The notes under the pieces: generated by a model | Told to the model about the DNA's origin: nothing | What the model saw: the letters and a program-made list of their open reading frames with translations, nothing else | Database searches by the model: none | Made by a program: the position numbers and the translations under genes | In this document: one piece after another, positions 1 through 13,477 of the stretch | How the letters are laid out: the number at the start of each line of letters is the position of its first letter | Position numbering within the stretch: the first letter of the stretch is position 1 | Assembly: GCA_009617715.1 (NCBI GenBank) | Contig: VTFK01000281.1 | Location: 558,001 to 622,000, forward strand | DNA: 64,000 nt | Direction of reading: 5' to 3' | Source: Plectrocnemia conspersa | Lineage: Eukaryota > Arthropoda > Insecta > Trichoptera > Polycentropodidae

Positions 1-2407
1 ATATGGACTTCAAAATTGTAATACATTATGTATATATATTTTTATTGTAAATATAAAAATAACGGTTCTTATCATAAAAATCGTAATATTTTTAATTAAA
101 AAAATATATCTTTATATTGATCATAAAACGCTAATTTGATGAATGCTTACATTAAAAATTTAATAATGAAACATTGTATATATAATATTTACCCACATAA
201 AAAATCAATTTATGCACATTACAGAGAGATGATAAAAAAAAATACGTTATACTCTCGACCACAGCTCGTAATTAACAAACACGTTACTTTTTATTAGATT
301 TAGCCGTAATAAACTCCGCTTAAAATTACAATAACAACATTTCGCTGCAAATTAATACTTTGCGGAATAAACATGCTTATACGAACATGTCCATTAACGT
401 GCAGGTTAAAAATGAACGAGATGAATACGTTTAGTCCTGTTGACTCTGCGCAAAAATAGCAAAGTCAACGAACTTAAAATGCTTTCAAGCTGCTACTCCT
501 TATTCTGCTTTATTTTTAAAACACAAACAGCTCGCAAAAAATGAATCGGTCGTGCAAGGGTTAATTTGGATGTTAGCGCGATTAATTAAAGCTTTTGCGC
601 CGCTCGCGCTATTTTTCTTCGGAAAAAAATCATAATGGTTAGATTTTCTGCTTAAACTTTACACTCAGCAAATATCCGAAATCTTAGATATTTTCGGGTA
701 CAATGTCACATTTGGCAAAATCCCATTTGAAAATCGTCATCAAGATTACGCGTCTCCTTCATGATGTCTAGGGTTTTGAATCTGATTTAGAATTCTCTGG
801 AAATTTTGCGATGATGAAAACGGTGTCGATTGACTGACTCCCATTGACTCATCCAGTATACCTAAATAAAATCATAGCAAAAGGGGGTTATTTGCACTCG
901 TCGGGCGGATTTCAAATGTATCGTCTGAGAATGTTGTTCTATTTTCATATTGTCAGTAAACGAGCGTGGCTATACGGTTGTAAATCATTGTGATGCAGAA
1001 GTATCTCTTCGACTTTAATGGATTTCACATAATGGGCAAGATGCACAAAAGAAGTTGTAAGGAAAAATTGGCATGAATCTGTTTCAAGTAATGGCACGAG
1101 TTGGATAACTCGCGCTTCGACCGGTGTGTTTATTTTTGATATTTTTATGAGTTTTCATATTTACGTGAAACTGAAACAGTTTTGGAGCTCGTCGAATTTA
1201 TTATACTAAATCATAAACAAAATTAATAATTCTGTATGAATATATTACAAAGAAGAATCTACTATTCGAAAATTACGTCGTCAATTCGTGTATTTATAAA
1301 TCGTATAAATGTTTCAATAAACATATGTTCCATTAACAAGCATACGATCAGGGAAATTACTTACAACTAGTTAATTCTATGAAATTATTACAATATTGTA
1401 TTGCTATAAAGAACTATCATATTATTCTGAAACATGCATTATATAACTATCTGGCTTGCTGTACTGGCATGACGATAATAAATATTGACATACATACAGG
1501 AAGTAATTAACGATAGAATATTTACAAACAAGTTTTATAAAAATAAAAGCTAACCAGCTTGAGATTGTATTAATTAAATTTTGATTTTCAAGGGCTCTAT
1601 CCATATAAAAGCCAGATTTTTTCAATTCCAATCCTACCCTACCAAAAGATGATATTCATAATATTTTAATGTGATTTAACAATATTTATATAATAAATAA
1701 TAGTACTTCGCTACACAATCATTGATCTAATGTTACGATAAAAACACTATCCTAATCGAATATTAATTATTTCCCAAGTATCATACATACATCCTTCCTT
1801 TAAAACCGTAACCAACATTTTATGTGGGATCAAAGTTGAAGCGAAGAACATTTTAATTTATTTTTTCCTAATATACTATTCCGAATTTGTATGCAAAAGT
1901 AAGATTTTGCCTCTGTAGATACATATGCGTAATATACCAGCTTTATGAGTTTGAATCAATATCAGGCATGTCCACTTTTATAGGTTCTTTGTTATATATG
2001 CATAAGTATAAAGTAGATAAACATATAAGGCTTTTAAATGAATAAGCAATTTATTTTAAAAACAATTACTTACTTTAAATGAATTCAATAAAAGTTATAT
2101 CAATGTTCGTCAATACAAACAAATTTTTTTAATGTAGTTGTTTCGTTGGTTAGTATCTTAACAATTTCATAACAGTTAGTTACATTCCTAATCGACATGA
2201 AAAGAAAATGTGTCTAAAACATTCATATGCAATAATGACGCACTACTACCTGATATTATCGTGTTAATTAGCAGATATATTTGACGCGTAGTTTGAGTTT
2301 CATAGCCAAGTGTTTACAACGCATTTAAATCGAACAAAAAAAACTTTGCGTTAAAAATACAATTAATTGTAGTTAAGTGTTTTTTGTAAGCCAGGTGAAG
2401 GTTTATA

Positions 2408-3050
2408 AATGAATCAATTAAACCATCCTTCCATTCAATACTTGGACCACCCAATGAAAGGATTATATCGTCAGATCTATAAACGGTCAAAAAGCAGGGA
2501 TCAAAGTCATTTGGGAAAAGAAGGTAGGGGCATTTTTCCCCTTGAATTTGGCCAGAAAAATATTTGCTATTTAATTAAATATTATGAATCTTAATAAAAC
2601 AGAAACATTAAAAAAACTGAAATGTCGTCCCTGATTCTAAACCAAAAATTTTTGTGTTTAAATAAAAAATCTAAAAAAACAGTATCGAATCTATACCGAA
2701 AATATTTTATAAGATATATCATTTCAGTAAAATCATACCGGAATACAGTTTCCCTGGTAGATGTATTTACTATAATATATATGTACTAGTGAAAACATAA
2801 TTTATCTGCCAGTTGCTAATAAAATTAAATGATTTAATTTACATACTAATTATTATTTATTTACATGCGATTTGCAAACGTTACAGTGAATATATATTTT
2901 TCAATGAAGTAATATTTTCACTAGTAAGTATATATATTTGCCACAAAACTATATATTATATTATAAATGTCAAGTCCAAAATATAAATTAAGCCATTTAA
3001 TCTCTCAGGGGAAAACAATCAGAAGAAGTACAGACAGGCGTATCTCACAT
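2408..3050 (+). repeat. Dispersed repeat, copy A (~0.65 kb)
   Basis: This stretch aligns in order with 50943-51660. Shared blocks include 'cccttgaatttggccagaaa', 'tgaaatgtcgt..ctgattct', 'tatcatttcagtaaaatc', 'ccagttgctaataaaatta', 'tcaatgaagtaatattttcac', 'agtccaaaatataaa' and 'ctctcaggggaaaa..agaagtacaga'. A partial third copy lies at 52095-52190. No coding capacity and no terminal repeats were recognised, so the class is unknown; it may be the non-coding part of a larger transposable element. Confidence 0.7.
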
Positions 3051-3454
3051 ATTTTCCCATTGTTTTTTTGCACTTAGATATTACGAGCACCAATTGAGGA
3101 ACTGGAGGGTACTGGGTGCCTTATATAATCACCTAGTGTGCTGTTCTCTTAAGCATGATTCTCTGATTTAGTCTGGTGCAATCTGCATAAGAGGAAATAT
3201 ATATATATATAATTAATTTTTATTTCCCACTAAATTCCTACAGGATATGATACATGATTCCCGGGAAAGCTCTTTTTCAAGCTGTTGATAGAGAATATAC
3301 ACAATGCGGAGATTCTGGGAGAACTTTATTTTTCTGTGCGATCTAATTACCGCATGTAAGAATATAACTATTGGGCAACTACCCAAAAAGCACAGCTATT
3401 TAACTTTTTAACCATATGTCGCATTGTGGTCTAGCCATTAATGTCATTATTGTA

Positions 3455-3545
3455 AATATTTTTTATGTATTTTTTTGATATGAAAAAAACATTGGCATAA
3501 ATCTGTTATACTCTGCGTATATATGGCAATAAATAAATTAAAAAA
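3455..3545 (+). repeat. LINE/SINE-type 3' tail, copy 1
   Basis: The stretch contains a block (CTGTTATACTCTGCGTATAT) followed by GGCAATAAATAAATTAAA. It matches 13885-13960 (CTGTTATATTCTGCACG..GTGTAAATAAATAAATG). A shared unique block ending in a short AATA-type tail is what the 3' end of a non-LTR retrotransposon or its SINE partner looks like. The upstream GTATTTTTTT and a CATTGGCATAAA/CATTAGCGTAAA block are also shared. The parent element is not identifiable here. Confidence 0.5.
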
Positions 3546-3984
3546 ATAGTTGTATTATGTAAAAAGTATAAAATATATTCGTTATTCGTCAAATGGGTAC
3601 GTTTTTAAAATCAACAAATACGAGGTTTGTTCAGTGAACCGTTTCTTATACTAAAAAAACTATGACAAATAACGCAGTGAAAGGTCGTCCGTTATTACTA
3701 ATAATCGAAAAAAATATAGCTAATGTTGGAAAGGGTCCAGAGTTGTTATTTATGAAATTGTTACAAAAAAATGCTAAAGAAATGTTCGTATAGAATATCT
3801 AAAAGAAAACAATCTCGTTTCCAGACTCACCAAATGTATTGAGCTCCATAGTAATAATATTGACAAATAAATAAAGAGCATTCCAATGGTTAGAGGTAAA
3901 TCAATCTTTATAAATAATTGTGACTACATGAATTTAGTGTTTTGATAACTTTTACCAATATGAATTTACCAGCCTATTCCTAAT

Positions 3985-4400
3985 ATATATATATATATAT
4001 ATATATCTATTTTTCTGTAGTGTAAACAATTTGAAGGATATTTCAAAATAAACTTTGAGTGGTACATTTTTTCAAACCACTGTCGTTTCTTGGAAGATTT
4101 ATCACAAACGTCGTGTATGTGTAGATAGAACATCCACTTGCTCTCAAAAGTAATTCCGAGATCTTCAGTGGAAGTTTCTCTAGTTAAAATGTTTCCACCG
4201 AGATCGTAGGAATAAACTGATGGGAGAACGGGATTTAGAAAATGACACAGTATGGCACTTTCCGACACGGTTAATGGAAGCCCATCTCCATAGAGAATCT
4301 AAATCACTCTGTAAAGGGAAGGATGCAATGCCTTATTTATGTCATTAATAAACAACATGAAAAGCAGAAGGCCCAGGATATTTTGATAACTTCGCAACTA
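3985..4400 (-). pseudogene. Degenerate non-LTR retrotransposon reverse transcriptase fragment
   Basis: Read on the minus strand, about 4377-4337 encodes a LGLLLFMLFINDI stretch, which corresponds to the conserved 'GPLLFxLFINDI' block of jockey-type LINE reverse transcriptases. Further on comes a 'LQSDLDSLWRWASINR' stretch and KCHTVSFSKSRSPI. After a frameshift follows YSYDLGGNILTR then DLGITFESK and HIHDV, the usual block C-terminal to the RT core. The frames are broken by at least one frameshift and stops, and no endonuclease or catalytic YxDD block is preserved. It is a dead fragment, not a functional gene. Confidence 0.8.
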
Positions 4401-6204
4401 TGGTAACGTGAAGAATTGCATCAATGGGACTTTAATCAACAATGAAAATAATTTTCTTTCTATAAATTAAATAATTAATTTTTCGATATAATCAGCTGTT
4501 TTCGATAACTCTTCAGCAGCCTAGGCATAAATAGCAGCTTTAGGCATAAATAGTTAACCATTGCAGACTACCCCATTACGCTAATACAATTCGTAAATAT
4601 TTACATAGCGTTGCGGGCGTCAAAAGCGAAAACGAATCTTGTTTCTAAAATAAATCACGGTGAGAATAACTTTAACGATCATCTGAAACCTTTGACCGAT
4701 ATAGGATAATTGAGCTAAAAAACAGCATCGAACGTGTATGGGTATAATGGCAAGGCCGGCGTATGATTATTGACCGAAATAAAAAATAAAATTTCTCAAT
4801 AAAATGAATATAACATTATTAAATATTTTGCATTTTTGTATTTAAACGATGGTTTAAATACAAAAATTCAATAATTTTGAATTAAAGCTAAAATCTATTA
4901 TATTACTAATTAAAAAAGAAATGTCTCATATATGACAAACAACTTACATGTAATATTTTCCCTATTTTCAGCCATATTATAAAATATTTTATCTTAAACG
5001 TTGATATTTATGTATATATGTACAGTAATAAATATTTATTTTTAGTCACGATAGTAACGAAAAATATTTATAAATCCGTTAAAACAAAATATTTTAAAAT
5101 GGTTTAAAACATAGTTTACTTCCTGATCGCATTATCGAAAATTGTGTTATTTTTTTCATAATCAACCGTGTATTTGTTATATTGATTTTACACGTAATTT
5201 ACTTTACATATTTCTTAATACAAAAAATTACTTTTATTTTAAAATCATTTGCTGTTATATAAAAATTATATAGTATACAAACATATTCAACATTTTTATG
5301 TTATGTAAACATTCAATGCTTTTAATGCCGAGATCGATGTTTTTTTATATATTCTCATTTACATCGTGACATTGATGGGCTAAATCAAATTCGTATGCAA
5401 TATTGAAAATCTTCATTGCACTATAGGCATTCTATGTTAATAAATTTATGTTTATGTTCAAGCAATTAAACCTATGCGTCACTCGAGATTTCACTGTCCA
5501 CTTCACATATTATTTTATGATTGTAGTAAAAAAATACCACTACACGATCGATGTTTTTTCCCTTGTACAGTAATGTTATGTCTTTGTTAAACCCATTGCC
5601 GAAAATGTTTGCGGCAGACTGACGCCAAAAACGAAAAGCTCCGCATTGGCATACGATTTTGGCCGAATTTTCACGAGGAAAATCCACAAGTTGTACGAGT
5701 TAAAGGCGAACACACACATACACACAATAACTAAACTATACATATTTATTTTTTATTTATTTTTTTTAATAACACGTCATATTTAAATTATTTTATTGTA
5801 ATTTATTGCACCAATTTAATATTGTTTAAGTCAAATGAAAAAACACCGCTCTATTGTCCATTAAATTGGGAATTAAGTTACATATACAGTTTTAAGAGTG
5901 GCAATAGGAATCAGGCGTGCAAATATGTAACAAGAATACATTGCAGTACCTTAAAATGGCCGCTGCACTTGCAACATTCACAAAAATGGAACAGCGTTCT
6001 GTTACTCGTTTTTTTTATATTTATTATTTATCTTTGAATTAAAGTTCAGTTTGGAGAAATCATATCTGATACTTAAGTACACGAGTAGACTCAAAAGTTC
6101 AACACACAACCATATGCAAAAAATATTAGGACAATAGATAATCGCACGATGGATGACTAATACCAACACCTTTCTGTAGTAAGGCCATCGCGTAGGATCG
6201 TCCC

Positions 6205-6370
6205 AAAGCCGTGACATCACTAATGGGCCAGAACTAGGTGGTGTTGCTAATACCTGGGAAACGTGGATTCGAATCCCATAAGAACCCAAGTGATTTTCAA
6301 TTAATATCGTATCTTAGGAATCGAAATAAGTGATTATAATAGAATTATACTTCTGGTCGATAATTACGGC
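6205..6370 (+). repeat. tRNA-derived SINE, 5' part (diverged copy)
   Basis: A pol III B-box-like GGATTCGAATCC lies at 6265-6276. An A-box-like segment (AGAACTAGGTGG) lies about 40 bp before it. Downstream, GTATCTTAGGAATCGAAATAAGTGATTAT matches the body of the better-preserved SINE on the minus strand at 32068-32390. The tRNA-like head is too decayed for a functional tRNA. The match to the second copy is the main support. Confidence 0.55.
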
Positions 6371-7554
6371 ACACTCAGCCTTAATATTTATTTTGTGAGA
6401 GATATTTTTCTTGAAACTCGCGACCTTAATTACCGAAACCATGACATGATAAAGATGCACTTGACAATACAGTGTAAAGAAAGGGACCACACAAAAGCCC
6501 TCGTTACGTCCAGAGAAAAAAAGGGTTTCACATAAATAGCACATAATTACTCTTCGATGCATTAAAAGAACATTTCTTTGTTACGAAATGGACATGGAAA
6601 CAATATACCACCGGATGACAAAAACACCATAAAGTCACAATATTCCCGTTGTAAAATTCGACCTCGGAAGGATGTCCATCAAGCAGATTTAACTTTGTAG
6701 ATGCGTGAACATATTTCGTTGATCGAAGAAACGAGTGCAACAATTGGCTGGATGGTCACTACATGGTCGTGATTTGTCAGCGAGCTTTGCAACTGATACT
6801 TAAGGCTGGTGTCAAATTACCAACGTCGAGGACCATACGGTCATAGACGTCCAGGGCCAGAGGGGACACCCGGAGGTGATCACCGCAGCAGAGAGGAACG
6901 AACTTCCACTACACCATCGCTGCCACAACTACAATACCTCCGAGGACCATCCACTGGACATCGTCCCACCGCCAGCTTCTCCACCACTGCTCGGAGAATA
7001 ACGATACCACCATAGTATGTCGCAATATTATTAAATAAATTATTACTAATTTCCAACGGCGTCTTTCTGGTTGCGAAGTCACACCCTATGCGCTTTGTAA
7101 ATTATGAAAAACCTACATTCTACGTCGTAGAAGACGTGGAAATGTCCTTCAGAAACTTTTTCTGTTAATAAATTACAATATAAAACATATTTAAGGGTTT
7201 CATTTGACTTGCCATTTATTGATCTTTTTTCACCTGAAAATAAACAAAAATAAAGATTAACTAGATATAGAAAAACAATTGGAGAGAGAAGAATCAGATG
7301 TGTGAAAATAAACAATAATTAACTATTATTTTACGAGGATGTAGGGTGTCCTACATAATTTCACATTTAATCAAAAGCGCTTTATGTATCCACCCTTATG
7401 AAAACACCCAGTAATTATAAATATGTAACCACTAGAATTAAACAGTGGGCGTGAAGGCATGACCATAAAGTAACATATATTAATTGTACGCTGTTATTAT
7501 AGTTTATAATTAATAAAATAGATTACAATGATTTACATACTTTGTTATAAGTCT

Positions 7555-7645
7555 TTTTCCTCGCTTACTTGTAGTTGTTGATTGTGTTTACCCCATTATA
7601 ACGCATTGGGCTAACGACTGGCAAAAAACATTATTCCGTATGGTC
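7555..7645 (+). repeat. SINE 3' body fragment
   Basis: The block TTACTTGTAGTTGTTGATTGTGTTTACCCCATTATAACGCATTGGGCTAACG is, in the same sense, the 3' half of the SINE family seen on the minus strand at 32068-32390 and 42868-43010. Only the tail half is present, so it is a 5'-truncated or separated copy. It lies 1.2 kb beyond the 5' half at 6.2 kb in the same orientation, which would also fit one SINE split by an insertion. Confidence 0.55.
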
Positions 7646-8699
7646 AAACTCATATAACCTTTTGTTACTACTAAACTATATGATTTAAAAAAACAACGAC
7701 TTTGTTCTCATTCATTTGCATAAAAGATAATACTAGTTTATATTTGTCCACCCTGTACATATACACATGCACCAGTACAAGGGAGTTCACAAGAAGAGCG
7801 GAAATTTACAATACGGCTCAATGTGTCAAAATAACCCTTTCACGCTAATTCGAATATGCTCGCAGGAAACATATAAAAGGGTTCACAAGAACTTAGACAC
7901 GCTCATTCACTCATTCGAGCAGCGCCGAAACATGAAATCAAGGACTACTACTCTTCGATTCATCCGGACTCAAAGATTACGTTTGTCTATTTCATGATTT
8001 TACAGTCTTTCATATTTTTTAAGAATTATAATTTAATTTTAATAAAAAAAATATTAAGGAACTAACTACAAAAATTCTAATTTTAATTTTCAAATTAACT
8101 TGTAACTACAAACAAGATTTATTGGTGTTGAGATTTTACCATTAAATAAAACATGTAAAAGTGCAGAACTAAAAACTATTTAAATTATACTTTACTTAAA
8201 TTATAAAAAAGGGGTACAGCCTGCAAAAACCTAAACACTGCGCTTAAATGACTTAAAAATGTGTTAAATATGCCAAACGCCTTTTAACAAAGATTATTTT
8301 AATTAAAATAAATGCTTATTGAGTTATTACATGTCTAGTTTGCACACATATCAACGGTTTTGCATCTCACAATCATCTATTCGTAAATTTCCATAAAACT
8401 TTATTTAATGGTGGACAATTTACTAATTTAATAGCTCAAATAAATAAATTAATTAATTAATGAAGAAGTAAAAAAATAATTATTTTATTCATAATTTAAA
8501 TACTTTTAAAGTTTATTCATAGATGTCTATTTATATTTAATTTTAATTATTATTATGACTTTTATTTTTTTATGTTATAATTTAATCTAAATTTTCAAGT
8601 AAGTAAATCAAAAAAACATTTGAGATATTTTAAGAATTTATAATAAAATTATAATAAAATAAATTACCTGTTATATATTTGTCTCACTTAATAGGATGT

Positions 8700-11600
8700 A
8701 TGTCTCTTTCCATCTTCAAGTTCACTCGCCTTTCTCTTTTCGTATGCACTGCCTGTTTCTTAGAGGCATTCGACGAAACATCGTCGCAATGTTGGCGTTT
8801 ACGTTTGTCAGGAGAACCATAATAGTGATATAAATTAAATATACTAATTAAAAACCATATCAACTTATCTGTGATACAATCATCCAAAACTACAATATGA
8901 TTCCTAAGCATCATGTTTTGTGCTACATTCTAGTTGTACTACTTTCTAATCGTATGTATATAATATCAAAAATGAGTCATTTCTTTTAAATATTAATTTA
9001 TTCTATTCATTGTGTTTAGATCTTACACAAGGTGTCGTGCTGAGAGCCTATTTGTCTCAACACGGACTCCATGGAGAAATAGAATTTTCCCAAAAGACTG
9101 AGCAAGTAATCAGCATAAGGACAAATTTGAAGCCCACCTTGCAATTCCCAGAACAGATATGGCACTGGGGGATCAGAGAATTTCCAGTGGACTATTCGGA
9201 CATAAGCGACGAGCGATGCTCAGATTTCAACCTTGGAAAAGAAATTATCATTCTTACTGAAGAGTTGGGCTATTTAACTCTGCCTGGAAATGAGAGTACT
9301 GAGTATGAAAGTATGAATGTGTTTACAGGTGAAAATGGATTCTGGGGGAAAAGTTTATTGTTGATCTCTCCTGAAAATGAAAAGAGAATCTGTGCCACTA
9401 TCGTTTCAAACGATAGAACAGTTGAAAGAGTCGCCGTTGCTAAATTTAAAACTCCAATAGCTGGATCAATATATTTCAGATGGATAGCATCTAAAGAATT
9501 TGATCACACTGACACATTCATTCAAACAGATCTATATCATGTGCAGAATATTACTAATGAGAATCCTCTTACGGAGCATAATTGGAAGATTTTTGTCACA
9601 GACATCTTTGATTCAGGCAACGATAAATCAGAAGAAAATTGCAATATTTTACAATTGGTGTATGATCCTCAAATTAAAGGCAATGGAAAAGGAGTGGGCG
9701 ATATTGATGTCAGACTTGGAAAAGTCAAAGTTGCTACCGACGCCATAAGACATAGAATAAAAACATTCCATAAAGACGACGGATTAACATTACTACCTAG
9801 CGACTTAGGTGGACCTCATCGTACTTTGTACATAGTCGTATTCGACGATAAACATTCTGATTCATTCTTAGCGTGCGCAAAAATCAGACATCATCACCCA
9901 AGATATGCCAAGTAAGCTGTTCACTATAAATATACATTTACTACATATATATTTAACATTGCTTACTTTTTAGAGCACTGATTAACTTAGAAGGCGTAAA
10001 AGGCGAAATTGAATTCAAACAGCAATCCAGATTTGATCCTACATGGATAAATTTCAACTTATCTGCATCTGACGGTACATATAAATCTTCGTTGCAGTAC
10101 GCAAGTTCAGTTTTGACGTACGAAATAGCTGAATTGCCCATATCTCCTATAACATTACCATCAGGGCCGATAAATGTGTGTAATACATCAGGACACGTAT
10201 ATAATCCAAAAAATATTGATATCAAATCTATACCACCTTCAGGTAATATCATTACATTATTAGATATATAAATAGTATATTTTTACATTTCATATAAGTA
10301 CTGTTTTTTTTTAATATGTAAAGGTTTAGGAACTCAGGATCAATATAGAATCGGTGATCTATTTGGAAAACTTAAAGGTCATACAGAATATTTAATTCAT
10401 AAATATTTACTGCCCAATTTAAGTAACGAATTGAGCGGTTCGTATTGGGATGTGTTTTTACCTTTACAAGGACCCAACAGCATAATTCATAGGACTGCAA
10501 TCATTAAAAGGTTATTTAAATTTCTCACTTGGTTATATAATTATTATTTTAAATGTAACTCATTAGATAATATATTTAGACATGAAAATAAATCATCAGT
10601 GTGCGGATCTATAGCGCTCTACGACATGAGCACCAAATACCAAACGCAAATGGCAACGGCACAAGTGATTCTCAGATATCCATTAGTAGGACGAGTGATA
10701 TTTAGACAACCAAAAGATGAGCCCTGGACAGATACAACTGTTATATTTGAATATTTAGTACACGCAGACGGAGCAAATCTAAACAACTCTTTTGTGCACC
10801 GTTGGGCTATACATGATTCACCACCTAATCAAGATTTCTATAATTGGACTGGAAGATGTTTGAGTGCAGGAAAAGTGTACAATCCTTACAAAGTTGATTT
10901 TGATCCAAAAGCACCGGATGCTACGTGTTCATTTGTATATCCTGATAAATGCAGAATGGGTGATATGTCAACACGGTATGTTGTTTTAAATTCTTTGCTT
11001 AAAAAATATTGTTTCATTAATTCAACTAAAATTTACAGACATGGAACATTAGGAGTAGCTGGTAGGAAAAACAACAGTGCAATCATATCTAGAAAAATAT
11101 TCACAGATCCAATGCTTCCATTGAGTGGTCCACATTCAATTATTGGTAAATCTTTAGTAATTTATGATGATCATGGACCAGTAGCTAGAGGGGAAAGAAT
11201 GGCCTGTTCTATGTGAGTAATCATAATATCTTTAAAAGCTACATACAGAGCATATAATAACACTTCAATCAACCATTTTAACTATTATGCTCATAATAAT
11301 ACACTTCAGAAATAATATCACCCTTAAACTATCTTTAGAATTGGTGGATTATACAGAAGAAAAGCCGTAGTTAAAGACTGGTATCCAAACGGTAACACTT
11401 TACATGTTAGAGGTAAACTGGAATTTCTTCAACAAACCGAATACGATCAAACAAATATAGAAATTGACATAGAAGGACTGTCGGACGTGGATGATTATCA
11501 AATTCATATGGTAAAATTAATATATATAAATCATATTTTAATTAAAATTTTATTTATTTTTTCAAGTATATTTATTTCTAGACACCAGTAGAAGGTGCTC

Positions 11601-13477
11601 TAGAGTTTCCTTGTGAACGATCAACTCTATATGATACATACAATCCTCAACATGTGAATGAAAATAATTCACCTGCATCAACATTAGGTATGATTTGAAT
11701 CAAATAATTATTAAATATCACTACTGTGGCTAATTAAATTCTACAGGAACTATAGATCAATATAAAATTGGTGATTTGAGTGGAAAATTTGGATCATTAC
11801 AAGGACATACCAAATTCATGGGTTTTTATAACGATACTAAGCTTTCTCTATTTGGACAACAAAGCATATTAGGAAGATCAGTCGTGATTCATAAAAAATC
11901 GGTAATATAATGCAATTTTAGAATAAAATTATTGTACTTAATTTTACAATCTTGCTCCATAGAACAAAAATCAACCTTGGGCTTGCTCGTCGATCGAAAG
12001 AGGCTACAGTCCTTCCGAAGCGAGAGAATTGCGAGCAATCGCATCTTTTCATCATCCTGCTGGATACGCTTATGGATATGTTAGAATGACTCAGTTGATC
12101 TACAATGATGGAAGTCAGAGTGATACAATCATTGAAACAAATCTGAGACATCCGGTGTTAATGATCGAAATACTGTAAAGTACAATTTGCTTTATATGTA
12201 TATTAGTGTTTATTGTAAGTAACCTTATTGTGGCATTTATAGACTAGAAATCATGGATGGGCAATCTTTGTGAATCCAGTTGGAGTCGACGCTACCGTTA
12301 AACCTACAGTGACCCGTTGCGTTGCTGGTGGATATAGATGGAATCCATATTACACACAATTAGCTGATCCTTTAAATGTACGTCCATATATAACACTGTA
12401 AAATATATAATAACCTGGCGTATGTGTAAGTATGTACTGAAATCAAATAGTTTAATTACATACTTGTATTTGTATCATTACAATTTAACACTTTGTATAT
12501 TTGTATATTTGTAGCAAACAAAATCATGTTTGTTTTTAAATCAAATTATAAACTAAATGTGTAACATATGTCCAATTTTAGGAAGATTTATATAATCAAG
12601 AATGTAATGCTGAAAATCCACTAAGATGTCACGTTGGTGATCTTACTGCTAGATTGGGAACAATAAGTTAGAATATATATATATTTTTTATCAAACTACA
12701 TAAAAACATTATTGACTGAAAATTGTATTTTAGATATGGGACTAGGAAGACAAATGTTCACAGACTCCAATTTTCCCTTGGAAGGTGTCGTTACTGCTAT
12801 GGGAAGATCCATAGTTATTTTGAGTCCAGACCACAGCTCTGAAAGATTTGCTTGTGCTAACATAGAGCCAGATAATGATATTGTAAAATATGCTAATATA
12901 AGGAGACCACCAAGATTTGTTCTGTATGTAGTATTTTCAAACCTTTTTATTAATTATCTATTTATAAAATAATGTATTATGATTTTTTTAGTACTCAATT
13001 CATTAATGATGTGCGACATGTCATGGGTTTACCCGAATGGATGCTTACAGTGGATTCGAGGAAAACGAAAACCCTGCACAACGATGCTTGCGTTCAATTT
13101 CTTTTACATTTCAAAGGGCCACATGTTACTAAAATAGAAGAAGATTTCACAAAGCTTTTAACTACGGGGAAATTAGATCAGCCAAGTGTTTCTGTTCCTG
13201 GATTTACAGACCCAAAAAGGAAGAAAAAGATATCTTATAGACAATGCGGTGTGAGAGACCCGAATGAAAAAAACAAACGTTAGTATAAAATCTATTTTTA
13301 TTTATTTTTTTATAAAGATAATGATATTTTAACTATCAGTATATTTATTTATTTATTTCAGAAAAGCAATATCATCCGTTTTTCTTCCATAACTATGGCA
13401 ACAAATTAGAAATAAACTCATTTGTGATATCATCATTAACAATTTTACAAATTACTGTTTTCTATTATTATAAATAA
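8700..13477 (+). CDS. Multi-domain copper-only SOD repeat protein (Rsod-like), 15 exons, 1152 aa
   Basis: The predicted protein is secreted and carries about five to six SOD-like beta-barrel repeats. Exons: 8700-8802, 9020-9911, 9974-10242, 10324-10510, 10580-10975, 11039-11212, 11339-11510, 11582-11687, 11747-11901, 11963-12154, 12243-12377, 12582-12666, 12734-12923, 12992-13278, 13362-13477. All phases agree. The repeat signature GDLxGK..G / PLxGPxSIIGRS / CAxI recurs (e.g. IGDLFGKLKG, MGDMSTRHG, IGDLSGKFG, VGDLTARLG). His-Trp motifs recur before each (WHWGI, HNWKIF, HRWAIH, NHGWAI). Exon 1 gives a signal-peptide-like start (LSLFVCTACFL). The C-terminus is a hydrophobic run (FVISSLTILQITVFYYY), fitting a GPI signal or membrane tail. 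From family knowledge, copper-only SOD repeat proteins lack the zinc site and are extracellular; enzymatic activity is not assured. Least certain: exon 1 and the weak GTGTTA donor at 12155. Confidence 0.88.

Larger units (their letters stand above)
1..8699. other. Gene-poor AT-rich region upstream of the SOD-repeat gene
   Basis: I see no host coding exon here. Open frames are short, lack splice context and resemble no family I know. The recognisable contents are repeats entered separately: a dispersed repeat at 2.4-3.05 kb, a LINE-type 3' tail at 3.46 kb, a LINE reverse-transcriptase remnant at 4.0-4.4 kb, and tRNA-SINE pieces at 6.2 and 7.6 kb. A frame at 6809-7015 is rich in Arg/Pro/Thr/Gly but has no recognisable domain. 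It lies in a locally GC-richer patch and is probably not a gene. Confidence 0.6.

Noticed and set aside
6205..6290. Functional tRNA gene
   Set aside because: The B box is present but no cloverleaf can be drawn, and the body matches the SINE at 32 kb.
6809..7015. Pro/Arg/Thr-rich 68-codon frame as a small gene
   Set aside because: It has no domain, signal or splice context, and is probably part of an old repeat.
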